Shown: in pieces, positions 1 to 8,127 of the stretch
Layout: each line of letters begins with the position of its first letter
Position numbering within the stretch: position 1 is the first letter of the stretch
Translations under genes and position numbers: made by a program
Notes under the pieces: model-generated
The model's database searches: none
Seen by the model: the letters and a program-made list of their open reading frames with translations, nothing else
Told to the model about the DNA's origin: nothing
DNA from: a virus
Virus record (IMG/VR): IMGVR_UViG_3300012928_000028
Span: 1-29,705 of that record
Direction: 5' to 3' (one strand)
Length of the DNA: 29,705 nucleotides

Positions 1-57
1 ATTCTCTTCAGAGTAAGTTTGGATCTCTGTCATGATCTGTTCATGTGTTTGTGACAT
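1..57 (-). CDS. N-terminus of an unidentified phage protein (cut by window edge)
   Basis: Only the first 19 codons are present; they read MSQTHEQIMTEIQTYSEEN on the minus strand and run off the left edge. A strong Shine-Dalgarno, AGAGGA at 65-70, sits 7 nt before the ATG, and a sigma70-like promoter lies just upstream, so this is very likely a real gene start rather than a chance frame. The short acidic, Gln/Glu-rich N-terminus resembles what I remember of small histone H1-like proteins of marine T4-like phages, but 19 residues are too few to assign a family. It has its own promoter downstream of gp46, so it is probably expressed early and independently of the 55-47-46 operon. Confidence 0.6.
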   Translation of the reverse strand, partial: MSQTHEQIMTEIQTYSEEN

Positions 58-97
58 AATTATATCCTCTTTTATATTATTAATTAATATATCAACA

Positions 98-127
98 ATT
101 AAAGCACGTATGATCTGGTTTTGTCAA
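98..127 (-). promoter_or_regulatory. sigma70-type (early) promoter for the leftmost gene
   Basis: Read on the minus strand, a perfect -35 box TTGACA (122-127) is followed after 18 nt by TTTAAT (98-103), 5 of 6 matches to the -10 consensus TATAAT. Transcription would start near 91 and give a leader of about 34 nt with an AT-rich stretch and the AGAGGA ribosome binding site. This is the clearest host-type promoter in the window. It lies in the 77-nt gap after gp46. Confidence 0.6.
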
Positions 128-134
128 GTAAAAT

Positions 135-1910
135 TTAAATTATTATTTCAACATCATTGTTGTAATTGGTAAAACCATTCTCTTTTACAACTTTTAGTAC
201 TGAATTTACTCGACTTACCAACTCATCTTTGTGAGATATTAGGAAAATATTCTTTTGTTGCTTTCTACTCATGTCTTTTAACACTGCTATAGAAGATTCA
301 ACACCAGATGCGTCCATTCCTGCATCAACCAACTCGTCAATAAACAATAAGTTGATCTGTTGATAAAGACTTTCCCATACATCTCTAAATGCCCAACTCA
401 AAGATAGTATTAATCTGTTTCTTTCTCCTCTACTCAAATTATCAAAATCAAGTTCTCTGCCAAGTTCTTCGATTTGTACATTCAAATCACTTTGGAATGT
501 CACTGTGTGCGGAAGTTTAACTTGTCCTAAGTAATATGCTAAACGTTGATTTAGATATGTTAAGTTTTGTTCAATAATTCTAGTTCTAATAAAAGAATCT
601 TTTGCTGTTAAAAGTTTATACAAAAAGTCTTGGTGTCTATTCAAGTCTTCTAATTCGTTTATTGTAGTGTAATCGATTTTTTGTATTGCGGTTTTTGTTA
701 GTTCAGCAATTTGTTCTGCATATGGATCTTGTTTTATTTCATTTTGCTCTAGTTGTCTTTGTAGGTCTTTCAATGAACCTTTGTGATTATATGCTTCATC
801 TATTGTATCGTAATACGTGTCAGGGGTTTGTCCTAAATCACCAATATCGTCAATGTTTTGTTGTATTTTAGCAAGATCACTTTTTGCTTTTTCTACATCT
901 GTTTTACTTTCGGTTAATGTAGTAACCAACTTATCAGTTAATTGTTTATGTTTTTCGTCATGCAATGATTGTTCGCAAGTCGGACACTTGGCCTGTTCTG
1001 CAAATTGTAAATCTGATTCTGTTTTTGTGACGTTTGTTTCTGCTCTTGTTAATGAATCTTCGTGATATGCTTTTTCTTTTTGCAGACTTATTAGTTTCAA
1101 ATAATTTTGACTATGTGCTTGGGATTTTTTGTGTGCATCAAGTTCTGCCTTGATATCTACTTTTTCAAGTTCTGCTATCGCCGAAGCAAAGTTTATTGAG
1201 TCTTGATCTTTTTGTGTTTGCCATGCACGTGATCTTATTTTTAAACTTTCTATTGATTCTTCAATCTTTGTGTTAGATGATATTTTTGCATCAATTTTAA
1301 ATTTTTCTTCTTGCAATTCTGTTTTTGTTGCTTTCATTTGATCTTTAAGTAGATCGGATTTTTCACTTAATAATGTTATACCCAGTAATTGTTCTATAAT
1401 TTCTCTCTGTTCCGCTTGTTTAGTTGCTAAAAACGGTTGTGTGTATGTGTTTAATGCAATTATATTCTTAAACATAGCATGGGTCATACCAAGCAACTTG
1501 TTTATTTCGTGTTGTGTCTCTCTGTTTTCTCCCTGTGCCTCGTTTGAATCTGTGTTTTGTTCTATGTTGTTTGCATAAAATTTAAATATCTGTGGCTTTC
1601 TACCTCTCTCGATAGTATATGTAATATTATTCTTAACAAATGTTACAGCAACCATCATGCCTTTTTCATTTGTTTTATTAACAAGATTATCTCTTCTAAT
1701 TTGTGTTAATGCTTCTCCAAAAAATACATATGATAGTGCATTTATAATTGTTGTTTTACCAGTACCGTTTCTTGCTCCAGCATCATCGCCTCCCAAATCC
1801 AAGTTCTCCCCAATTACCAAAACAAGATTTTTATTATCAAAATTTATACCTTGTGCAGTATTGCCTACACTCATAAAATTCTTTACTGATAATGTTTTAA
1901 TGGTTAACAT
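135..1910 (-). CDS. 46: gp46-like recombination endonuclease subunit (SbcC/Rad50-family ATPase)
   Basis: ATPase subunit of the phage Mre11/Rad50-type complex that, with gp47, processes DNA ends for recombination-dependent replication and host DNA breakdown. At 591 residues it is close to T4 gp46 (560). The Walker A core GARNGTGKTT is at residues 45-54, preceded by about ten extra residues (ENLDLGGDDA) compared with T4. A long coiled-coil middle (about 185-460) is interrupted by a zinc hook CPTC at 309-312. The ABC signature LSRGERNR is at 492-499, Walker B LLFIDEL at 521-527 and the switch His in LISHKDE at 560. The start codon lies 14 nt inside the end of gp47, so translation is probably coupled. 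It is the last gene of the 55-47-46 operon. Confidence 0.95.
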   Translation of the reverse strand: MLTIKTLSVKNFMSVGNTAQGINFDNKNLVLVIGENLDLGGDDAGARNGTGKTTIINALSYVFFGEALTQIRRDNLVNKTNEKGMMVAVTFVKNNITYTIERGRKPQIFKFYANNIEQNTDSNEAQGENRETQHEINKLLGMTHAMFKNIIALNTYTQPFLATKQAEQREIIEQLLGITLLSEKSDLLKDQMKATKTELQEEKFKIDAKISSNTKIEESIESLKIRSRAWQTQKDQDSINFASAIAELEKVDIKAELDAHKKSQAHSQNYLKLISLQKEKAYHEDSLTRAETNVTKTESDLQFAEQAKCPTCEQSLHDEKHKQLTDKLVTTLTESKTDVEKAKSDLAKIQQNIDDIGDLGQTPDTYYDTIDEAYNHKGSLKDLQRQLEQNEIKQDPYAEQIAELTKTAIQKIDYTTINELEDLNRHQDFLYKLLTAKDSFIRTRIIEQNLTYLNQRLAYYLGQVKLPHTVTFQSDLNVQIEELGRELDFDNLSRGERNRLILSLSWAFRDVWESLYQQINLLFIDELVDAGMDASGVESSIAVLKDMSRKQQKNIFLISHKDELVSRVNSVLKVVKENGFTNYNNDVEIII

Positions 1911-2919
1911 CTAGGTTCCTATAAATTGCCATTAGTATATTTTTGTCATATGTTTCAGAATCAACACCCTCTAATTGTTTTAAAACAATCTGATCAACCG
2001 AATCAAATTTTTGTACTTCGACAAGTGGTTGTTGTGCTTGATCAATTTGCTCTGGTATCAATTGTAATTCTCTTAATTTATATTTGTCTATAAACGTTTC
2101 TCTTATGAAGTTTGCTTCTTCATAACTTATCTTTATATCTAACCCAACTCTAACATACATTTTAGGTTCTAATAAATCGTCTGCATTTTTAAGCAGTTCA
2201 CTTATTTTGATGTGTCTGTATCTTGGCATATCCGGCCAATTTATATACTTTGGTTCTCCGCCAAATTCCAATACCATCATACCACGTTCATCGTCACCTG
2301 CGTCAGCGTAATTGTGTGGGAAAGCATTACCCATATATGTTACATTTCCATTTTGTTGTCTTTTATGAAAGTGGCCCGAAAATACCATACCGCAATTTTT
2401 GAAGTGTTCAGTTTTAATAGTGCCAACATCTGGCATTTCCACCATTGCATTCATTTTAAAATATGGCAATTCAAAATGTCCAAACACATATTTTTGTTTC
2501 ATACTTGCAATTTTTTTCCATTCGTCTCCGACTATCCACGGAATAATTGCAACATCCTCATCTTCGATCCACTCGTTGACTAAATGTATGTTTGGAATAT
2601 TTCTTATAAACTCCATGGAATTGATTTCTCTTTTTTCTCTGTAGAACAAATCATGGTTACCCATTATTACATATACTTTTTCAAATGCCGCACCTAATCT
2701 TTCCATGTTAGAAACAGTATAGTTCATAGTGGAAACGTTTGTTGCAGATCTATGGTGATGCCAATCTCCTAGAAATATGCAAGTTTCACAACCATGTGCT
2801 TTGGCTTGTTCAATAAACCAATAAACAAATGCTTCGCAGTCATCGTTGTGTATTCTAGAGTTACCCTTCATACCAAAGTGTATGTCAGTAAAACAAGCGA
2901 CTTTCTTAAAAAAAGCCAT
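1897..2919 (-). CDS. 47: gp47-like recombination endonuclease subunit (SbcD/Mre11-family nuclease)
   Basis: Metal-dependent phosphoesterase subunit partnering gp46 in DNA end resection. The length of 340 residues matches T4 gp47 (339). All five Mre11 metal-binding motifs are visible: DIHFG (Asp12, His14), GDWHHH (Asp52, His54), GNHD (Asn88, His89, Asp90), GHFE (His148) and GHFH (His183, His185), so the enzyme looks catalytically intact. The start is 1 nt after the gp55 stop and the end overlaps gp46, which is typical of a co-transcribed, translationally coupled set. Nothing is missing relative to the family. Confidence 0.95.
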   Translation of the reverse strand: MAFFKKVACFTDIHFGMKGNSRIHNDDCEAFVYWFIEQAKAHGCETCIFLGDWHHHRSATNVSTMNYTVSNMERLGAAFEKVYVIMGNHDLFYREKREINSMEFIRNIPNIHLVNEWIEDEDVAIIPWIVGDEWKKIASMKQKYVFGHFELPYFKMNAMVEMPDVGTIKTEHFKNCGMVFSGHFHKRQQNGNVTYMGNAFPHNYADAGDDERGMMVLEFGGEPKYINWPDMPRYRHIKISELLKNADDLLEPKMYVRVGLDIKISYEEANFIRETFIDKYKLRELQLIPEQIDQAQQPLVEVQKFDSVDQIVLKQLEGVDSETYDKNILMAIYRNLDVNH

Positions 2920-2920
2920 T

Positions 2921-3970
2921 TTAATTTTTTTTACCTCTAGAACCCCAAGTTTTTAATTTAACTGGTTTCTTATCTTCTGCTTTCATATCCTTATACTTTA
3001 ATAAATCATGTTCTTGATCTGATATTGTCTCGTCAACTATTCTTTCGTCATCACTATCGTACTTGATTTTATTTCTCTGTTCTTTTTTCAGTTTTCTGTT
3101 TAATTCTTTTATAGAAGTTTTTGTTGCCACTCTCACTGTACCATGTAAACTTTGTGATTTTTTCAGATAAGATTCAGAAGCCAACTCGTTTTGATTCTGT
3201 CTTGTAAACGATGGTTTCATGTGTTCTTGTTCTAACAAGTCATCTCTTATGTTTTGATTTTTCTTTTCTATGTTTAATATTCTTGTGAAACTATTTGTAA
3301 TTGCGGCAGTATAATATGCAAATGGATTTTCTGATTTAGATTCATCAAACTGTAAACCAATTTGTGATAGTTGCATAAGTGCCTGCGACTGCATCTCATC
3401 GTTATATGTATAACCTCTCCAGTTTGCCCTCGTACCATAACGTTCACACAATTTCATGAACATCTTTGCAAGTTCGTTTGTAATTTTTCCACGATCTAAA
3501 ATAAATTTTCCATTACCCATTCCACCTTCCCAGTGAGATTTTCCAACACAAACTAATTTTCCTTTTTTATCAATTTTGTAGTGTTGAAATGGCGGAAAAT
3601 TCACTTTCACGTGTTTATCAGCAACTGATTTTGGATTTCTTTTTCTGTCAGGATCTAGAGGAACATGATCAAATGTCATAACTCTAAATATTAGGTCAGT
3701 CTTTTCTATTTTCCTAGGAGAAACAGTAAAATCTGTAAGTTTAATTTTTTTCTGTCCTTCTTCTTTTGCTTTCTCCCATGCCAATTGAGTGAGTTTTTTG
3801 GCTTTGTTCTTTTTTGCCATGGAAATAGATCTAATATTAATTTTTTCCAGAGATGGCACAATGACATCAAATGCAGAATCTTCATCATTCACAAAGGAAC
3901 TGTAAGTATTCTTACTCTTGTGTATTTCAGCCAACAGATCTCGGTTGTTTAGGTACTTTACTCTTCTCAT
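2921..3970 (-). CDS. 55: gp55-like sigma factor for late transcription, enlarged
   Basis: Late sigma factor that directs host RNA polymerase to TATAAATA promoters. The N-terminus (KYLNNRDLLAEIHKSK, residues 5-20) matches the start of T4 gp55. The sigma region 2-like core is at about 160-245, with LCERYG, WRGYTYNDEM (184-193), ENPFAYYTAAITNSFTRIL and IEKKNQNIRDDLLE. T4 gp55 is 185 residues; this protein is 349, with roughly 120 extra residues at about 35-155 (including RVMTFDHVPLDPDR and VNFPPFQHY) and a longer charged C-terminus ending KTWGSRGKKN. I see no clear copy of the hydrophobic C-terminal sliding-clamp-binding motif of T4. The first ATG is favoured because the gp55 N-terminal motif begins right after it, although the AAAGG upstream is unusually close. 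The gene is divergent from the late structural operon it probably controls. Confidence 0.9.
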   Translation of the reverse strand: MRRVKYLNNRDLLAEIHKSKNTYSSFVNDEDSAFDVIVPSLEKINIRSISMAKKNKAKKLTQLAWEKAKEEGQKKIKLTDFTVSPRKIEKTDLIFRVMTFDHVPLDPDRKRNPKSVADKHVKVNFPPFQHYKIDKKGKLVCVGKSHWEGGMGNGKFILDRGKITNELAKMFMKLCERYGTRANWRGYTYNDEMQSQALMQLSQIGLQFDESKSENPFAYYTAAITNSFTRILNIEKKNQNIRDDLLEQEHMKPSFTRQNQNELASESYLKKSQSLHGTVRVATKTSIKELNRKLKKEQRNKIKYDSDDERIVDETISDQEHDLLKYKDMKAEDKKPVKLKTWGSRGKKN

Positions 3971-4070
3971 ATCCTTTTTTTTCTCTATGTAATTGTAATT
4001 GCAAAGTTGACCACAAACAGGTCTGTTAAAGTGTGCCGTAAGGGGAATTAAATACGCCTATTATTGTGCC

Positions 4071-4078
4071 TATAAATA
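4071..4078 (+). promoter_or_regulatory. T4-type late promoter (TATAAATA) for the baseplate operon
   Basis: An exact TATAAATA octamer, the gp55-dependent late -10 element, lies in the 154-nt divergent gap between gp55 and the gp48-like gene. Initiation would be expected about 6 nt downstream, giving a leader of about 40 nt that ends with a GGAAAA ribosome binding site before the ATG at 4125. No convincing sigma70 or MotA-type promoter could be picked out for the leftward gp55 operon in the same gap. Confidence 0.85.
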
Positions 4079-4124
4079 TGTTTAAAGTATACAAAATATA
4101 TTTTGGAAACGCAACCGGAAAAAT

Positions 4125-5030
4125 ATGGCAGATATAGAAGATAAATTTAGTCCCGATAAAAAGACCCTAACAGAGGTGTTTAAATCTAGTGGTGGTAATA
4201 TTTTCAGCAGGACTTTAGGACGTTTGTTTGGTGCAGGTTTACCACCAGGCGGCGAAGGACCTATGTCTTCTAATACCACTGCAAAATGGTCTAGAAGATC
4301 AAAACAAACAGATTGGAGAGTTAAGTTAACTTTACGTAAAGGCGAAGATATGTATAACTTCTTCTTTAATGGCGGAGGAAAAACAGCATCTCAATCTAAA
4401 TCAAATATATTAGGACCTTTGGCAGAAGAAGGAGGAATTATATTTCCTTTAACACCGTCTGTAATTTTGCAACATAATGCAAACTACAATCCATTAGCAA
4501 CAACTCATGCAAACTATCCTTTCTATGCATATCAAAATTCAGAACCTGCAAACATGACAATCGTTGCTGAGTTTCCTGTGCAAAATCAACAAGACGCATT
4601 ATATTGGGTAGCAACATTACATTTCCTAAGAGCGGCAACAAAAATGTTTTTTGGTGGAGAGGATGCAGATGCAAACAAAGGAAATCCACCACCGATTTGT
4701 ACATTGAACGGATACGGAAATCATGTGTTTAAAAATATTCCTGTAATCATCACAACATTTACTTGTGAATTAAGAGAAGGTATAGATTATATTTCAACAA
4801 GTCAAATGGGTATGGGTGGTGCAATGAATTCAGGTGCAGACACATTCAATCCAAACGAAATGAAATCTATCGATCAAGATACTGCGTTACCAGAAACATG
4901 GGCACCGACACAAAGTTTATTCACAATTCAAATACAACCAGTTTACTCAAGAGAAACAATTAAGAAATTTAATATGAAAGATTTTATATCTGGTGATTTA
5001 CAAAACAAAGACGGAGTAGGATTCATTTAA
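4125..5030 (+). CDS. 48: baseplate tail-tube cap/initiator protein (gp48/gp54-like)
   Basis: Likely the protein joining the baseplate hub to the tail tube. The 301 residues start with a Gly/Ser/Pro-rich segment. The central and C-terminal parts carry the pattern I associate with T4 gp48 and relatives: an N/Q-rich beta region, QNQQDALYWVATLHFLRAAT (about 163-182) like the 'STEDLMAIINIYQYF' helix of gp48, then NPPPICTLNGYGNHVFKNIP and a final beta segment ending in FTIQIQPVYSRE. It is the first gene after the late promoter and overlaps gp53 by one base (TAATG). The assignment to gp48 rather than gp54 rests on pattern and neighbours, so it is tentative; a virion tube/baseplate role is much surer. 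Confidence 0.65.
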   Translation: MADIEDKFSPDKKTLTEVFKSSGGNIFSRTLGRLFGAGLPPGGEGPMSSNTTAKWSRRSKQTDWRVKLTLRKGEDMYNFFFNGGGKTASQSKSNILGPLAEEGGIIFPLTPSVILQHNANYNPLATTHANYPFYAYQNSEPANMTIVAEFPVQNQQDALYWVATLHFLRAATKMFFGGEDADANKGNPPPICTLNGYGNHVFKNIPVIITTFTCELREGIDYISTSQMGMGGAMNSGADTFNPNEMKSIDQDTALPETWAPTQSLFTIQIQPVYSRETIKKFNMKDFISGDLQNKDGVGFI

Positions 5031-5329
5031 TGGCAAAATATTCAAACACTTCTCCGTATCATAACACAGAACAGACAGAAACTCATTTAGATTTATTCAA
5101 CCCGAGACCTATCACCGGTGACGCTGATGACATCATTTACGAGATAGATAGAATTTATGCTTATAGACCTGACCTATTAGCATTTGACTTATATGGCACT
5201 CCAAGGTTATGGTGGGTGTTTGCTCAAAGAAATCCCAACCAAATAGAAGATCCCATATACGACTTCAAACCAGGAACAGAAATAAGAATACCAAAATTAA
5301 GTAATCTGCAAAACGACTTAGGAATTTAG
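5030..5329 (+). CDS. 53: baseplate wedge subunit gp53-like
   Basis: Small (99 residues) wedge component that helps link neighbouring wedges around the hub. The diagnostic core is YRPDLLAFDLYGTPRLWWVF (residues 47-66) followed by AQRNPNQIEDPIYDFKPGTEIRIP, which matches the conserved gp53 motif with a LysM-like end. T4 gp53 is 196 residues, so this is a minimal form that keeps the core. It starts on the last base of the previous stop codon (TAATG) and is separated by one base from the hub gene, so all three are probably translationally coupled. Confidence 0.85.
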   Translation: MAKYSNTSPYHNTEQTETHLDLFNPRPITGDADDIIYEIDRIYAYRPDLLAFDLYGTPRLWWVFAQRNPNQIEDPIYDFKPGTEIRIPKLSNLQNDLGI

Positions 5330-5330
5330 T

Positions 5331-8123
5331 ATGGCAGACTTAACTTCCGCAGAAATACAAGCAATCAAAAAAATGTCTTACGATGAGAAGATTGAGTATT
5401 TCAACAAGACTGGAATAAACGTATTTGCTTTAGATTTAGAGACAATCGTTGCATCTGACATCGCAGAAGCAATCAAAGATGATACCACAGATGGTGCAAC
5501 TATTGAAGAAAAAATTGAAAACAATAGAACTTCAATGCATCCGATAGCCATAAACTCTGCCAAAAATAATAAAAAGATTATAAAAAAAGTAGAGGAATTC
5601 GTTGAGGAGGAGCCAACGGAAACTGTAATAGGTCACAAAGATGACACCGAAGTCGATAGTGTCTCCGCGGCAAAATACACGGCAAGATATGCACAAGACG
5701 AGGCAAAGTTTGTTCACACAAATGTTTTACACCAGTACGCAAGTTACAATTATATTTTTACACTTTCAGGTCTGAGAGAAGCAGATGTGAGATACCCTGC
5801 AACAATAATAGGTGCTCCTGCTCATGACATTATTGCAAGATCCGGAGGTATAGGAGCAGGTGGTGGATTCAGTAGTGAAAAATTAGCGGGTGCGAGAAGC
5901 GGAGATTATGAAGGAGTCGACCCGGGATTCCAAGAGGCGTTAAAGACCGCGGGAAGAAAAGAAGAAGAAAGGTTACAGGGCAAGTATGGTTCCTCTATGA
6001 AATTTTCGGGAGATATATTAAGAGAAAATCACGACATTTATTTTGAAAGAGTAAACATTGAAGGAGTTCATGCTCCCAACGAAGATAGAAAGTTAATGAA
6101 CTTTACAAAAATTGAGTTTGAACTGTCAGAACCGTTTGGTGTAACATTGTATGAAAAACTACGAGGTGCGGCTAATAATTGTGGATATCTTGATCACATG
6201 GATGCTCCGTTCTTGTTGACCCTAGAGTTTGTAGGATATGACTCAAAAGGAAATCCAATAAGAAGTATCGAAGGAGTATCAAAAAAATATTATCCAATTA
6301 AATTAGTTAATTCAACAGTAGATATCAACCAAGCAGGTTCTCGGTACACCTTGACTGCATTACCCTACACAGAGTTTGCGATGGTCAACAGATTCAACTA
6401 TGTTAGAGGACCGATAGAAGTTACAGGAGGCAGTATTGCAGAACAATTTGAATCGATAGTGAACGGTATCGATAATATTCAGGAAACAGAGATTGAAAAT
6501 AAACAGAGAGAACTAAAAGACGAATACAGGATTACCTTTGACCCATATTTTGATGGGCAGAAAGTAGAGTCGGCAGGTGATCCAATGACGTTTTGGAATA
6601 TAGGAAAATTTGATGTGCCACCGATTGGGACAAGACCGGGTGCACCAGATTATATTGATTCAGGATTTCAGAAAGAATTACGTGAAGCATTTCCTTTATT
6701 GAAAGCACTACAAATGAGAGACGGCACAGCAATACCAAGTACTCTAGAAGCCATAATGATGCGTACTTCTGCTTATAATGATATTGCAACAAACTTCGTT
6801 GAAAAATATTGGAAAAAAACAATGCAATCTACTTCCGGTGCCGCAGGAGCACCTATAGAAAAAAGGATTCAGCAAGAATATGTGCCTTGGTTTAAAATAA
6901 TTACAAGTGTGTATACTCATTCGGCGTTGGATGCAATTACTAAAATGCACAGAAAAACAATACACTATCATATTCAACCCTACTTGATACACATAGGAAA
7001 CTTTGTTGCTCCAGGTCTGACAGGTGCAGGCAAATGGGGCAAGTTGGTTAAGAAGAAATACAATTACATCTACACCGGTGAAAACTTAGACATCCTGGAT
7101 CTTAATATAAATTACAAATATGCTTTCTTCCAAGCAAGAATGGCAGATGCATCAACATTAGATCATGACAGTAAACAATTAAATGACTTCAATGAAAAAA
7201 AGACAGAAAATATGTTTATTGGTCGAAACGGTCTTTATGGAGACGAATTATTTGGCGTTAGAAGTTCCCCGGTGTCTTCAGGTTCACAAAACGATGGTGA
7301 ATTCGCCAGTGATAAAAAATCTGCGAAAACAAGAGAATTTTATGACTACCTGACAAATCCTTTGGCTGACATGATCAAGGTTGAGATGAATATTATGGGA
7401 GATCCTGCGTGGATAGGAAATGATCAGTATATTCCAATGTCATATATGCCAAACTATGATCCAAAAAATCCTGTTATGGTAGCAAAAAAAATGGGAACAG
7501 TAAAAGGACACACATGGAGCGAGGAAACAGGATCGTTCAACCTCGATGAAGCAGAACCATTAGTGACTCTAGATTTTAAATTTCCAACAGACTTTGACGA
7601 GAAAGCAGGAACATATAATTTTAATAAGTCAGGAAAGAATGTTAGATTTTCAGGATTGTATAAAGTAGTTAAAGTAACAAGCAATTTTGAAAACGGACAA
7701 TTTACACAGGACTTAATGATGATAAGAATTAAAAACCAAGGTGGAACAAATAAAACAGCAACTCCGTCTATCGAAACAGCAAAAATTTCTAAAGATGATT
7801 CAGAAAAGAAAACAGATGGTACATTTTCATACAGTGAAAATGCACAGGAAATTAGATTCTATCCAACAGGAGAAACATTTGTTGCGGCAACTGAACACCA
7901 TAATCCGGGTTCTGACACAGTATCAGTTACGGAGTATGACATGATGAACCTTAATAATGTTAAACATGAAATTTTACCTGGAGTAAAACACGATTTTCAA
8001 GGTGGTAGAATTAAAAAATGGGATCCACTAGCAAAACAACGAAAAGAGCAATATGAAAATAAACGGATTTTGATTGATCCAAAAACCGGCAAGCCATATG
8101 GAAATGTGTTGGGAGGATTGTAA
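5331..8123 (+). CDS. large baseplate hub protein (gp27/gpD-like)
   Basis: A 930-residue virion protein between gp53 and the spike. The first about 110 residues are acidic and probably flexible (EEFVEEEPTETV). From about residue 255 there is a beta-rich domain with FTKIEFELSEPFGVTLYEKL, PFLLTLEFVGYD and YPIKLVNSTVDINQAGSRYT. The middle holds QPYLIHIGNF and YNYIYTGENLDILDLNINYK. The C-terminal domain (about 744-803) has VTLDFKFPTDF and FSGLYKVVKVTSNFENGQFT, typical of gp27 / P2 gpD hub domains that bind the spike. T4 gp27 is 391 residues, so this is more than twice as long. The ribosome binding site TAGGAA precedes the ATG. The hub role is inferred from these patterns and from its place directly before gp5; without a structural comparison it could also be annotated only as a virion structural protein. 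Confidence 0.6.
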   Translation: MADLTSAEIQAIKKMSYDEKIEYFNKTGINVFALDLETIVASDIAEAIKDDTTDGATIEEKIENNRTSMHPIAINSAKNNKKIIKKVEEFVEEEPTETVIGHKDDTEVDSVSAAKYTARYAQDEAKFVHTNVLHQYASYNYIFTLSGLREADVRYPATIIGAPAHDIIARSGGIGAGGGFSSEKLAGARSGDYEGVDPGFQEALKTAGRKEEERLQGKYGSSMKFSGDILRENHDIYFERVNIEGVHAPNEDRKLMNFTKIEFELSEPFGVTLYEKLRGAANNCGYLDHMDAPFLLTLEFVGYDSKGNPIRSIEGVSKKYYPIKLVNSTVDINQAGSRYTLTALPYTEFAMVNRFNYVRGPIEVTGGSIAEQFESIVNGIDNIQETEIENKQRELKDEYRITFDPYFDGQKVESAGDPMTFWNIGKFDVPPIGTRPGAPDYIDSGFQKELREAFPLLKALQMRDGTAIPSTLEAIMMRTSAYNDIATNFVEKYWKKTMQSTSGAAGAPIEKRIQQEYVPWFKIITSVYTHSALDAITKMHRKTIHYHIQPYLIHIGNFVAPGLTGAGKWGKLVKKKYNYIYTGENLDILDLNINYKYAFFQARMADASTLDHDSKQLNDFNEKKTENMFIGRNGLYGDELFGVRSSPVSSGSQNDGEFASDKKSAKTREFYDYLTNPLADMIKVEMNIMGDPAWIGNDQYIPMSYMPNYDPKNPVMVAKKMGTVKGHTWSEETGSFNLDEAEPLVTLDFKFPTDFDEKAGTYNFNKSGKNVRFSGLYKVVKVTSNFENGQFTQDLMMIRIKNQGGTNKTATPSIETAKISKDDSEKKTDGTFSYSENAQEIRFYPTGETFVAATEHHNPGSDTVSVTEYDMMNLNNVKHEILPGVKHDFQGGRIKKWDPLAKQRKEQYENKRILIDPKTGKPYGNVLGGL

Positions 8124-8127
8124 TTAG

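Noticed and set aside
4007-4025. GACC...GGTC inverted repeat in the gap upstream of gp55, considered as operator or terminator
   Set aside because: Only 4-bp arms around a 7-nt loop, with no T-run; too weak to call.
3971-4070. Sigma70 or MotA-type promoter for the leftward 55-47-46 operon
   Set aside because: A TACAAT-like -10 can be found on the minus strand, but no acceptable -35 or MotA box lies at the right distance, so none is annotated.
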